Source: JBMNCQ01 sp049366715 (GTDB lineage Bacteria > Bacillota > Peptococcia > Peptococcales > BICA1-8). From it: DNA of 61,701 bases. The notes below the pieces were generated by a model. The model had not been told where the DNA came from. It saw only the letters and a list, made by a program, of their open reading frames with translations, and did no database searches. The DNA is taken from NCBI GenBank assembly GCA_049366715.1, contig JBMNCQ010000041.1, positions 1 through 61,701 of the forward strand, given 5' to 3'. Position 1 is the stretch's first letter; every line of letters begins with the position of its first letter. The position numbers were made by a program, and so were the translations under genes. Below are positions 9,778 through 18,466 of the stretch, one piece after another.

Positions 9778-9869
9778 TTGTTAAATCCGGACTTATCTTT
9801 TCATAAAATGTTTAAATAAGGGGCTATTAGAGGTATTATTTATTAAATAATTTGCTGTGGGGTGATAAA

Positions 9870-11258
9870 ATGTTTGCATTAAAGAAGAATGTAACAGAAA
9901 AAGGAAAAGAAATGATTCTTATTTCTAAGGAAGATTTAGAGCTTTTAATGAAAAACATCAGTGAATTAAAAAACGGAAAATTCAAAGCGGAATCTGCTGA
10001 GCTGCCCCGGGAATTGCAGGAATTAACCTTGGTCTTAAATGAAGCAGCTCATTATTATGCGGAAACATTTCAAGAGGTTACACTTCAAATGACCCGGTTA
10101 GTCTCTTTTTTAACCGATACCGATTATAATAAACTGCGGCCTATTATGGAGAACATATCTTTACAGAGTGATGCCTCGGCAAGAGTTGCCGCAAATACTC
10201 AGGAAATGAATGCTGCAATTTCCGAAACCGCGGAACGGGCTGCAGCAATTGCGGAAAAGACAGCGGCGACAACTGCTTTTGTAGATGATAGTAAAGACCG
10301 CATTGAACAAATTCTGGCCAGGCTCAACGATGTTTCCTCTTATTTTAGTAACGTAGTGGAAAAAATTGAACTTTTGAATCACCAAATGGAGGATATTGAT
10401 GAAGTCGTAAATATTATTAACGGGATTGCAGATCAAACCAATCTCCTGGCTCTGAATGCTGCCATCGAAGCTGCCCGGGCCGGGGAACACGGCAGGGGAT
10501 TCTCCGTTGTTGCCCAGGAAGTGGGCAAATTAGCCGAGTTCACGAAAGAATCCGTGCAAAAGATCACGGTTACGATCCAAACCGCCAAAACCCATACCGG
10601 CAGCACAGCGGAGCTGATTACAACGTCGGCAAAGCTTCTTAATACAGCCACGCAGGAATCACAAGATGCCGGTAATATTTTAAATCAGGTGGTTGGAGCG
10701 GTTAACGGTATCAATGATGAAGTAGGGCAAATTGCTGCCGTAACTGAAGAACAATCGGCTTCTATGCATGAGGTTGCTGATTATGTAACCCAGGTAGCCG
10801 GTTCGTCAGAACAAACCTTAATCAATGCTGAAGCTGCGGACAGGTCAATTTATGAAATGGGTAAGTATACCGACAGGTTACGGAAATTGATCGCGGATAA
10901 AGCAGGCAGTTTGAATCCGGAATATATTCTGGAACTGGCCAAAACAGACCATTTAATCTGGAAATGGAGAATTTCCAGTATGCTTAAAGGTTATGAGCAG
11001 ATTGACCCCCGGGAACTTACGTCTCACCATGATTGCCGTTTAGGTCAGTGGTATTTTGCTGCTGACACTTCCCTGAAAAATGACCCTGATTTCATTAGTA
11101 TGGATACCCCTCATCAGAAAGTACATGAATTTGCAGCCCGGGCGGTAACCGCATATAATAGCGGTGATACAGAAAAGGCACGACAATTTCTTTTGGAACT
11201 TGAGCAGTATTCAGATCAGATCATAGCGAAGATAGCCAAGCTTTTGAAAAAAATATAA
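9870..11258 (+). CDS. Methyl-accepting chemotaxis protein with C-terminal CZB zinc-binding domain
   Basis: A 462-residue soluble chemoreceptor with no transmembrane segment. Residues ~60-340 form the helical signalling region with the conserved tip IADQTNLLALNAAIEAARAGE; residues ~350-460 are a CZB (chemoreceptor zinc-binding) domain, recognised by HLIWKWRI, then HHDCRLGQWY and HQKVHEFAA, giving the usual His/Cys zinc ligand set. CZB receptors in other bacteria report zinc or oxidants such as hypochlorous acid through the Cys; that function is inferred from family. ATG 9870 follows GGGGTGAT; the frame also opens at TTG 9852. Terminators on both sides make it monocistronic. Confidence 0.92.
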   Translation: MFALKKNVTEKGKEMILISKEDLELLMKNISELKNGKFKAESAELPRELQELTLVLNEAAHYYAETFQEVTLQMTRLVSFLTDTDYNKLRPIMENISLQSDASARVAANTQEMNAAISETAERAAAIAEKTAATTAFVDDSKDRIEQILARLNDVSSYFSNVVEKIELLNHQMEDIDEVVNIINGIADQTNLLALNAAIEAARAGEHGRGFSVVAQEVGKLAEFTKESVQKITVTIQTAKTHTGSTAELITTSAKLLNTATQESQDAGNILNQVVGAVNGINDEVGQIAAVTEEQSASMHEVADYVTQVAGSSEQTLINAEAADRSIYEMGKYTDRLRKLIADKAGSLNPEYILELAKTDHLIWKWRISSMLKGYEQIDPRELTSHHDCRLGQWYFAADTSLKNDPDFISMDTPHQKVHEFAARAVTAYNSGDTEKARQFLLELEQYSDQIIAKIAKLLKKI

Positions 11259-11259
11259 T

Positions 11260-11297
11260 AAAATGCCTCCGACCTGATAGGGCCTGAGGCATTTTTA
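11260..11297 (+). terminator. Intrinsic terminator after the CZB chemoreceptor
   Basis: AAAATGCCTC pairs with GAGGCATTTT around a 16-nt loop and ends in a T-run. Confidence 0.8.
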
Positions 11298-11378
11298 TAT
11301 GCGCCGGTCATTTTTATCATTCTATAACTTCGACCTTGAATACGTGTTAAAAGGAAGAGCAGGCCTGGTATGGAGAAG

Positions 11379-12410
11379 TTAGAATTTTATTTTGATTTTC
11401 AGGATATCTTCTTTGACCAGTGCATGGTAAATAATAATTACCGTCGGGCCCATGATCAGACCGATGAATCCCACCAGCTGAAAGCCTATATACATACTGA
11501 TTAACGCGCTAAGTGCGCTGATGCCGATGGCATCGCCAAGTATTTTAGGTTCGGCAATTCTCCGGAGAATGATTAGAAATCCATAAAGGGATAATAGCCC
11601 GATGGAAATTAAAGAATTTCCATTAATAAAGGTGTAAATAGACATGGGAATGATTATGGAGCCGGTTCCAAATACCGGCAGGAAATCAACAAGGGTAATG
11701 ACCAGGGCGGTAGCCAGAACATATCTTAATCCTAACAAATACAGTCCCAAAGCGGTTATGATAAAAATTAAAATACTTATAAGGACTTGGGCCCTGATAA
11801 ATCCTATTACCGCTTTATAAAGTGTGGACATTAATACTTCTACTTTATTATGGCTGCTTTTGTCAAATAATCCCAAAAAACTTTCCTTTATACCAGGTAA
11901 AGAATAACTGATAATGTAAAAGGCAATGAAAAAGATCAATGTTTCGATTAAGATACCGGGTATCGTTGTAGCAATATCTAAAGAATAAGTAGCCAGGCTG
12001 CTGATTACGCGCTGGAGCATTTCTAGGAGTCCTTTGAGCAGTTCTGTTAAGCCTGCGTGAAACTCAGGGGGGATCGCTTTGAAAATCGTTTCTGTCGTAT
12101 CAAAATAAATATCGGTATTATTGGCCATTTGTTTGATTGTTTTGAGCAGAAAACCGGACAATCCCACGGATTCTTTAGCTGCCTTTAAAATGATTAAGAT
12201 AAAGGAAAGAAAGACGATGAAGGTAAAAAAAGTGGAGACGATTAATGATGATACCGGCCGTTTAATTTTAAAAAGTCTGATTAAAAATTGTACAATAGGT
12301 TCTAAGAGAACAACAAAAAAAAGAGCTAATAAAAAGGGAAAGCCAATGGTAAACAATTCATAAATTAGCAAAAGACCTAAACCCATAAAGAAAAGAGTGC
12401 GAATACTCAT
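11379..12410 (-). CDS. ytvI: Sporulation integral membrane protein YtvI / AI-2E transporter family
   Basis: A 343-residue protein of the AI-2E (PerM) family with about eight membrane segments and a long soluble part between the third and fourth (~70-150). The pattern fits the YtvI subgroup found in spore formers, which is expressed in the mother cell in Bacillus; the exact role is unknown. GGAGG lies 6-7 nt ahead of the ATG. It is divergent from the IclR regulator gene (88 nt between starts) but no functional link is evident. Assignment to YtvI rather than another AI-2E-family member rests on length and style. Confidence 0.82.
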   Translation of the reverse strand: MSIRTLFFMGLGLLLIYELFTIGFPFLLALFFVVLLEPIVQFLIRLFKIKRPVSSLIVSTFFTFIVFLSFILIILKAAKESVGLSGFLLKTIKQMANNTDIYFDTTETIFKAIPPEFHAGLTELLKGLLEMLQRVISSLATYSLDIATTIPGILIETLIFFIAFYIISYSLPGIKESFLGLFDKSSHNKVEVLMSTLYKAVIGFIRAQVLISILIFIITALGLYLLGLRYVLATALVITLVDFLPVFGTGSIIIPMSIYTFINGNSLISIGLLSLYGFLIILRRIAEPKILGDAIGISALSALISMYIGFQLVGFIGLIMGPTVIIIYHALVKEDILKIKIKF

Positions 12411-12498
12411 ATAAATCCTCCATAGTTAACATAGTAAGTAAAAGACTTTACTGTTATAATATTATTCATAATCATTCTAGAAGCAAGGGGGTAAGTTT

Positions 12499-13272
12499 AT
12501 GACAAAGGATAAGGAATTAATTAACTCTGTTGACCGCGCTTTGGATATTCTTTTATTGTTTCAATCCGAAGGAGAAGAAATGGGCATTACCCGGATCAGT
12601 AATTCTCTAGGGGTCTACAAAAGCACCGTTTATAGAACTTTAGCCACCCTTGAGAACAAAGGGTTTGTTCAGCAAAACCCGGAAAATGGTAAATATTGGC
12701 TGGGCCTAAGATTATATTCTCTGGGAATGCTGATTAAAGATAAACTGACACTTAAACATCTTGTGCACCCTTATGGCAAGGCGTTATCCGAGAAATTTAA
12801 AGAAGTCGTGCACATTTCGGTGTTAGACAAAAATTCAGAGGTTTACCCTAAACATATTATAATCGATAAGTTCCAAAGTCAACAAGTTTTAAGTCTTACC
12901 CCTCCGATAGGTTCCAGCGCCTGCTGTCATTCCTCAGCAGTGGGAAAAGCCCTGTTAGCTTTTGCCGATAAAAACTATTTAGCAAAGTATATGGAGAATG
13001 AGCTGCCTAAATTCACGGAAAAGACCATCACGACTTGGCCGGGCTTGCTGGAGGAATTGGCAAAAATCAGAATGCAGGGATATGCCCTGGATGATGAAGA
13101 ACTGGAATTAGGGTTAAGTTGTATTGCATCACCAATACTGGGGATAAATGGTGAGGCCCTGGCAGCGCTAAGTGTTTCAGGTCCTACCGCCAGGATTAAA
13201 GCGGAAAAGTTTACGGAAATTGTACAAGGAGTCAGTGATACGGCCAAACAGATTTCCCTGCTGATCGAATAA
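12499..13272 (+). CDS. IclR family transcriptional regulator
   Basis: A 257-residue regulator with an N-terminal winged helix-turn-helix (residues ~8-65; ITRISNSLGVYKSTVYRTLATLENKGFV) and a C-terminal GAF-like effector domain (~75-250; GSSACCHSSAVGKALLA is the family ligand-pocket region). It ends 26 nt ahead of the GlcD-type dehydrogenase gene and is in the same direction, so it likely controls and is co-transcribed with the 2-hydroxyacid oxidation genes. IclR proteins commonly respond to small organic acids. A TATAAT at 12455-12460 probably marks its promoter. Confidence 0.93.
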   Translation: MTKDKELINSVDRALDILLLFQSEGEEMGITRISNSLGVYKSTVYRTLATLENKGFVQQNPENGKYWLGLRLYSLGMLIKDKLTLKHLVHPYGKALSEKFKEVVHISVLDKNSEVYPKHIIIDKFQSQQVLSLTPPIGSSACCHSSAVGKALLAFADKNYLAKYMENELPKFTEKTITTWPGLLEELAKIRMQGYALDDEELELGLSCIASPILGINGEALAALSVSGPTARIKAEKFTEIVQGVSDTAKQISLLIE

Positions 13273-13298
13273 AAAGACTTTGGTAAAGGAGTTGTCAA

Positions 13299-14687
13299 AT
13301 GGAAATGCAAATAGCTGATCTTTTACGCAGGATTGTAGGTGCGGAGCATGTCTATGATAAGTATGAGGACAGATACTGCTATACCTATGACGCATCATTT
13401 ATTACCGTAAGTAAAGAAGAGGTCCCCCGGCTGGTTGTATATCCCGGAAGTAAAGAAGAAGTTGCCGAAATATTAAAAATAGCCAATCAATATAAAATTC
13501 CTGTGATCCCCAGAGGAGCCGGTTCCAATGTCAGCGGCGGTACCATATCCCGTAGTGATGCGGTAGTAATGGTATTAACGAGAATGAATAAAATAATAAA
13601 CATTGATGCCAAAAATATGATTGCTGAGCTGGAACCCGGAGTCTTGACGGCGGAATTTCAAACAGAGGTGGAAAAATTAGGATTGTTTTATCCTCCTGAT
13701 CCGGCCAGCAGGGCTTTTTCTACCATGGGAGGAAATGTTGCGGAATGTGCAGGCGGGCCCCGGGGGGCAAAATACGGAGTAACCCGCGATTATGTTTTGG
13801 GTTTAGAAGTAGTATTGCCTACCGGGCAAATTCTTAGTACGGGCGCCAGGACTATGAAAAGTGTAGCAGGCTATGACCTGACCCGTTTAATGGTGGGGTC
13901 GGAAGGAACCTTAGGCGTAATTACCAAGATTATTGTAAAGCTCTTGCCTTTACCGGAAGCCAAAAAGACCATGCTGGTTATTTTTGATGATTTATATAAG
14001 GCTTCGGAAACCGTTGCCCAGGTATTTATGGCCGGAATTATCCCAACCACCCTTGAACTTCTGGATAATATTTATATTAAATGTATTGAGGATTATATGC
14101 AAATTGGTTTGCCGGTGGAAGCGGAAGCAGTTCTTTTGATCGAGGTTGACGGAGATCCGGCGGTCTTAGATAAACAAATAGCAGTAATCTCCGCAATTTG
14201 TAAAAAACAGGGGGCATCTCAAGTAAAGGTGGCCCAGAATGAAAAAGAGGCTGAAAATTTATGGGTGGCCAGACGTTCAGCCTTTGCGGCTTTATCAAAA
14301 GTAAGACCGACAATTATCGGTGAGGATTGTACGGTACCCCGGGATAAGATTCCCGAGGTCGTGCAAAAAATCAGAGAAATCTCCCACAAGTATAACGTGA
14401 TCATCGCTGTTTTAGGTCATGCCGGAGACGGCAATCTCCATGCCACTCTGCTGGCAGATGAAAGGGATAGTGAGGAAATGACCAGGATCGATCAGGCAAT
14501 CGAAGAAATTTTTCTGGTAACCCTGGAAGCAAAAGGAACGCTAACGGGAGAGCATGGTGTCGGGAGAGCTAAAAGCAAATACTTGCATTTAGAAGTTGGG
14601 GAGAGCGGTCTGGAACTGATGCGAGCCATTAAGAAGACCATAGACCCCAACAATATTCTTAATCCGGGTCAAATGTTAGGGGAGTGA
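13299..14687 (+). CDS. FAD-linked 2-hydroxyacid dehydrogenase, GlcD-type subunit
   Basis: A 462-residue flavoprotein of the glycolate/D-lactate dehydrogenase family. The FAD-binding PP-loop region is RGAGSNVSGGTI (~70-80), with a second FAD contact TMGGNVAECAGGP; the C-terminal FAD-oxidase domain carries the HAGDGNLH motif (~373) and the final LTGEHGVG. It oxidises a 2-hydroxy acid (glycolate, D-lactate or a longer acid) to the 2-oxo acid. AAGGAG precedes the ATG. Its stop overlaps the ribosome site of the GlcF-type subunit, indicating translational coupling. The substrate is not fixed by sequence; nearby butyrate kinase and VOR-type genes make a branched or short-chain acid plausible. Confidence 0.92.
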   Translation: MEMQIADLLRRIVGAEHVYDKYEDRYCYTYDASFITVSKEEVPRLVVYPGSKEEVAEILKIANQYKIPVIPRGAGSNVSGGTISRSDAVVMVLTRMNKIINIDAKNMIAELEPGVLTAEFQTEVEKLGLFYPPDPASRAFSTMGGNVAECAGGPRGAKYGVTRDYVLGLEVVLPTGQILSTGARTMKSVAGYDLTRLMVGSEGTLGVITKIIVKLLPLPEAKKTMLVIFDDLYKASETVAQVFMAGIIPTTLELLDNIYIKCIEDYMQIGLPVEAEAVLLIEVDGDPAVLDKQIAVISAICKKQGASQVKVAQNEKEAENLWVARRSAFAALSKVRPTIIGEDCTVPRDKIPEVVQKIREISHKYNVIIAVLGHAGDGNLHATLLADERDSEEMTRIDQAIEEIFLVTLEAKGTLTGEHGVGRAKSKYLHLEVGESGLELMRAIKKTIDPNNILNPGQMLGE

Positions 14688-14692
14688 GCGGC

Positions 14693-15949
14693 TTGCAGTG
14701 GGAACAATTAGAAAAGGAAGCGATACGCTGCATCAAATGTGGAGCCTGTCAAACAGTCTGTCCGGTATTTAAAGAGCTGGAAGCTGAATCAACGGTGGCC
14801 AGGGGGAAAGTAAATTTAATCAAAGCGGTCATTAAAGGAGATGTGGAAGCGGGAAGTGGTTTTAAAGAGAGGATGTCCTGGTGTTTAGCTTGTAAAGCCT
14901 GTGTAGAAAACTGTCCCAGCGGGACCCAGGTGGACCGGCTGGTAATAGGCGCCAGACAAAAGCTTGTTGAAGATAACGGCTTGCCTTTTTTAAAAAAACT
15001 AATTTTCCGCTGGGGTTTAAGAAACAGAAGGCTCTTTGATTTAAGCTTAAATATGGGTTCAATTTTTCAAAAGATCTTTTTCAGAACTGCTCCCAATGGC
15101 CGGGGGATGCTGCCGAGACTGCCGATGGGCCTGGATAAAAGAAGACTGATTTCACCACTGGCTGAGCAAACCTTCCGTAATAAACAACAGGCAAAAATAG
15201 CAAATCAAGGTGCAGTTAAAACGGTAGCATTTTTTACCGGTTGTATGATCAATCATGTTAATCCGGAGATTGGTGAGGCGGTATTAAAATTACTGAAGCA
15301 TAACGGTGCTAATGTAATAATACCTAAGAACCAGCACTGCTGCGGTACACCGGCTTATGTTAACGGGGATATCGAAACCGCACGGGAACTGGCGAAAGCC
15401 ACGGTAGATCATTTTAGTAGTTTAGATGTAGATGCGGTGATTACTGCCTGTGGTTCTTGCGGTTTAGCTCTCCGGAAAGAATATCCGGAGATATTAAAAG
15501 GTGATTCTAAATATAAGGCAAAGGCCGAATTGTTAAGCAGTAAGACTCTGGATATAACGGAATATCTGGCAGATTCAGGTCTGCAAGGTAATTTACAAAA
15601 AGTAAATAAAATTGTTACCTATCATGAATCATGTCATTTAGGACGGGGATTAAAGGTTAAAGAGCAGCCCCGGGGGTTAATAAAGAGTATACCGGGGATT
15701 GAATTTAAGGAAATGACAGATCCGGGGCGCTGCTGTGGTGCGGCCGGAAGCTTTAGTCTGAGTCATTATGAATTATCCATGAAGATAAATAAGCATAAAG
15801 TGCAGGATATAGCAGATACCGGGGCGGAGGTACTGGTAACAGGATGTGCTGCCTGTATGATGCACATCAAGGATGGTTTGAACCGGAGCGGCCAAGATAA
15901 TATAGAAGTAATGCATACTGCGGAGCTGATCGCTGCGGCTTATGAATAA
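14693..15949 (+). CDS. Iron-sulfur subunit of 2-hydroxyacid dehydrogenase, GlcF-type
   Basis: A 418-residue protein with two ferredoxin-type 4Fe-4S motifs near the N-terminus (CIKCGACQTVCP and CLACKACVENCP) and two C-terminal CCG domains (HCCGTPAY ~230 and GRCCGAAGSF ~350), the arrangement of glycolate oxidase GlcF and heterodisulfide-reductase-D-like proteins. It accepts electrons from the GlcD-type flavoprotein. A GTG at 14684 overlaps the preceding stop, but it abuts the AGGGGAG site with no spacer; TTG 14693 has proper spacing and is preferred. The next acceptor (ferredoxin, ETF or quinone) is not shown by sequence. Confidence 0.92.
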   Translation: MQWEQLEKEAIRCIKCGACQTVCPVFKELEAESTVARGKVNLIKAVIKGDVEAGSGFKERMSWCLACKACVENCPSGTQVDRLVIGARQKLVEDNGLPFLKKLIFRWGLRNRRLFDLSLNMGSIFQKIFFRTAPNGRGMLPRLPMGLDKRRLISPLAEQTFRNKQQAKIANQGAVKTVAFFTGCMINHVNPEIGEAVLKLLKHNGANVIIPKNQHCCGTPAYVNGDIETARELAKATVDHFSSLDVDAVITACGSCGLALRKEYPEILKGDSKYKAKAELLSSKTLDITEYLADSGLQGNLQKVNKIVTYHESCHLGRGLKVKEQPRGLIKSIPGIEFKEMTDPGRCCGAAGSFSLSHYELSMKINKHKVQDIADTGAEVLVTGCAACMMHIKDGLNRSGQDNIEVMHTAELIAAAYE

Positions 15950-15978
15950 GCCATGTTTATAAGGTCTGTCAGGATCTG

Positions 15979-16019
15979 AAAGCCTGCAGTAACAGTATTC
16001 TGTTGCGGCAGGCCTTTTA
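15979..16019 (+). terminator. Intrinsic terminator after the GlcD/GlcF genes
   Basis: AAAGCCTGCAGTAACAG pairs, with small bulges, with CTGTTGCGGCAGGCCTTTT. It separates the dehydrogenase genes from the butyrate kinase operon. Confidence 0.8.
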
Positions 16020-16164
16020 GAACAGAGGCCAAATTGCTGCTGAAAAGTTATTAATCTTGGATCACTTTTATGTTATAATTAATCTTGGTAAAAAGTAAAT
16101 TTATTAATCATATTAATTTTATAACTACATATCATTTGAGTAGTATTTTGAGTAATGGGAACGA

Positions 16165-16183
16165 TGTTCTGACAGACAGAACA
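16165..16183. promoter_or_regulatory. Candidate operator or hairpin ahead of butyrate kinase
   Basis: TGTTCTGACAGACAGAACA has perfect 7-bp arms around ACAGA. It lies 4 nt before the AAAGGAGG ribosome site of buk, where a bound regulator or a folded mRNA would block expression. The binding protein is unknown; the IclR regulator 3 kb upstream is one candidate. Confidence 0.45.
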
Positions 16184-16200
16184 CAAAAGGAGGATGATGG

Positions 16201-17265
16201 ATGAACCGGATTCTAGTGATTAATCCTGGGGCGACTTCCACTAAGGCAGCTGTTTTTGCGGAAGAAAAACAGGTGTTTAAAAAAACAATTGAGCACTCAA
16301 GTCAGGACCTGCAGCCGTTTGTAAATGTAATAGACCAGCAGCAGTACCGCCTGAAGTTAATTTTAGCGGCTTTGCAAGCAGAAGGTATTCCCCTTGCGTC
16401 ACTTTCAGCAGCGGTAGGACGGGGCGGACTCTTAAAACCGCTTTTAGGCGGGACATACGCGGTTAATGATAAAATGGTTAATGACCTTCGTAAAGCCGAA
16501 CGTGGTGAACATGCTTCTAATTTAGGTGCCGTGATGGCTAAGGAGCTGGCAGATAAACTTGAGATACCTTCTTTTATCGTTGATCCCGTTTCTGTGGATG
16601 AATTGGAACCTGTCGCCAGGCTATCCGGTTTGCCCGAATTAGAAAGGATTAGTTTTTCCCATGCCCTGAATATGAAAGCAGTTGCCAGGAAAACAGCCTC
16701 AATGTTAGGTGAAAAATATGAAGAAGTAAACTTTATTGTCGTTCATTTAGGTACCGGGGTTTCCGTCAGTTCTCATAAAAACGGCAAAATGATTGATATT
16801 AATAATGCCAGAGAAGAAGGTCCTTTTTCCGCCGACCGGTGTGGCGGGCTTCCGGCGGGATTATTGACAAAGCTGTGCTATTCCGGTAAATATTCTTATC
16901 AGGAGCTGAAAGAGAAACTCTCCAGCAAAGGCGGAATGTACGCCTATTTAGGTACTGCCGATTTGCGGGAAGCAGAAAAAATGGCTGCAGCAGGGAATCA
17001 AAAGGCAGATTTAGTATTGCAGGCTTTAGCCTATCAGGTTGCCAAGGAGATTGGAGCTCTGGCTGCTGTTTTGGAAGGCCGGGTTGACCGGATAATTTTG
17101 ACAGGGGGTATGGCTTATTCCCAAAGACTTGTTGCAGACATCAGCAAACGGGTAAAATTTATTGCCCCTATAGTACTTAGTCCCGGTGAAGAAGAGCTGG
17201 AGGCTTTAGCCCTGGGCGCTTTAAGGGTACTTAGAGGGGAAGAAGCTGCCAAAGAATATCTATAA
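16201..17265 (+). CDS. buk: Butyrate kinase
   Basis: A 354-residue acetokinase-family enzyme that converts acyl phosphate (butyryl-, isobutyryl- or isovaleryl-phosphate) and ADP to the free acid and ATP. It starts with the ATP-binding stretch ILVINPGATSTKAAVF and holds the family motifs HLGTGVSVS (~178), and ILTGGMAYS (~298). Length matches the family. AAAGGAGGATG precedes the ATG. It is the first gene of a six-gene operon with phosphate butyryltransferase and a 2-oxoacid:ferredoxin oxidoreductase, pointing to ATP formation from 2-oxo acids such as those of the branched-chain amino acids. Confidence 0.95.
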   Translation: MNRILVINPGATSTKAAVFAEEKQVFKKTIEHSSQDLQPFVNVIDQQQYRLKLILAALQAEGIPLASLSAAVGRGGLLKPLLGGTYAVNDKMVNDLRKAERGEHASNLGAVMAKELADKLEIPSFIVDPVSVDELEPVARLSGLPELERISFSHALNMKAVARKTASMLGEKYEEVNFIVVHLGTGVSVSSHKNGKMIDINNAREEGPFSADRCGGLPAGLLTKLCYSGKYSYQELKEKLSSKGGMYAYLGTADLREAEKMAAAGNQKADLVLQALAYQVAKEIGALAAVLEGRVDRIILTGGMAYSQRLVADISKRVKFIAPIVLSPGEEELEALALGALRVLRGEEAAKEYL

Positions 17266-17324
17266 GTATCAAGGCAGGAGTGCCGTTCTTCAACTATTCA
17301 CTAAGTCGTGAAGGAGGTGGATTA

Positions 17325-18227
17325 ATGTACCGTAGTTTTGCGGAAATATTAGAAAAAGTTAAGGGAAACGATCCTTTAACGATTAGTGTGGCGGTTGCCC
17401 AGGACCGGGATGTTTTAGAAGCTGTTAAGCTTGCGATGGAGGAAGGGCTGGCCCAAGCTATTCTGGTTGGTGATCAAGGGGAAATATCCGCAATGCTTAA
17501 GCAATTAGGATTTCCGGCAGAGGTACTGATTATTGACGAGCCGGATCTCAACCTGGCTGCTCTAACGGCAGTATCTTTAGTGAAAAAAGGGAAAGCCCAG
17601 GTCTTGATGAAAGGTTTAATCAACAGCAGTGATTTTCTTAAAGCGGTTTTACATGGAGAGGAAGGCTTAAGAACAGGCAGGTTAATCAGCCATCTGGCGG
17701 CTTTCGAAGTTCCCGGTCAGGATAAATTGATTTTTCATTCGGACGGAGGTATGAATATAGCCCCTGATCTCCGGCAAAAAAAAGAAATTCTTTTTAATGC
17801 GGTCCTGGCTTTAAATGTCATGGGCATTGAAAAACCCAATGTTGCGGTTTTGACCGCCAATGAAAAGGTGAGTGCGAAAATGCCGGCTACTGTCGATGCC
17901 CAAGGACTGGTCGAGATGTGGGAAGAGGGAGCTTTTCCCCCCTGTATCGTGGAAGGACCAATTGCTCTTGACGTTGCTGTAAGTGCGGAGGCTGCTAAAC
18001 ATAAAGGAATTACCAGTAGGGTAAGTGATCAAGTGGATCTTTTTTTGATGCCTAACATCGAAGCCGGCAATATCTGCGGAAAGACGCTGATCCATTATGC
18101 AGGTGCTAAGATGGCCGGTCTAGTGCTTGGTGCCACCAATCCCATCGTAATGACATCCAGGGCGGAAACTGCTTTGGGGAAATTAAATTCTATTGCTCTG
18201 GCATGTTTAGCGTACCAAAAGGAATAA
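17325..18227 (+). CDS. ptb: Phosphate butyryltransferase
   Basis: A 300-residue member of the phosphate acetyl/butyryltransferase family, which swaps CoA for phosphate on a short acyl group. Family features include LVGDQGEI (~55), VLMKGLINSSDFLKAVL (~90), EGPIALDVAVS and PNIEAGNICGKTL. ATG 17325 is preferred because AAGGAGGTGG precedes it; the frame is open from 17280, but that upstream start has no ribosome site. It lies between butyrate kinase and the ferredoxin-like subunit in a tight operon. Family members often prefer butyryl- or isobutyryl-CoA; the exact acyl group is not evident. Confidence 0.94.
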   Translation: MYRSFAEILEKVKGNDPLTISVAVAQDRDVLEAVKLAMEEGLAQAILVGDQGEISAMLKQLGFPAEVLIIDEPDLNLAALTAVSLVKKGKAQVLMKGLINSSDFLKAVLHGEEGLRTGRLISHLAAFEVPGQDKLIFHSDGGMNIAPDLRQKKEILFNAVLALNVMGIEKPNVAVLTANEKVSAKMPATVDAQGLVEMWEEGAFPPCIVEGPIALDVAVSAEAAKHKGITSRVSDQVDLFLMPNIEAGNICGKTLIHYAGAKMAGLVLGATNPIVMTSRAETALGKLNSIALACLAYQKE

Positions 18228-18242
18228 AGGGGGAAGTTTTTT

Positions 18243-18443
18243 ATGGCAAAAGTTAAAATATTAAGTGAATACTGTAAAAGCTGCCGCTTGTGTTTGGAAG
18301 TATGTCCCCGGGGTGTCTTGAGAGTAGGGGATAAGACCAATGCCAAAGGGTATTACACCGTAGTTGCCGATACGGAGAAATGTAACGGCTGTACATTGTG
18401 TGCCCTTGTCTGTCCTGATGTAGCCATCGAGGTTTATAAATAA
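18243..18443 (+). CDS. 2-oxoacid:ferredoxin oxidoreductase delta (ferredoxin-like) subunit
   Basis: A 66-residue protein with two 4Fe-4S motifs, CKSCRLCLEVCP and CNGCTLCALVCP, forming a bacterial-type 8Fe ferredoxin. As the separate delta subunit of 2-oxoacid oxidoreductases (VorD/KorD), it hands electrons from the thiamine site to external ferredoxin. AAAGGGGG precedes the ATG; it is 15 nt after ptb and 23 nt before the alpha subunit gene. Confidence 0.92.
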   Translation: MAKVKILSEYCKSCRLCLEVCPRGVLRVGDKTNAKGYYTVVADTEKCNGCTLCALVCPDVAIEVYK

Positions 18444-18466
18444 GACTGGGAAAGGAGCTCAATGCT

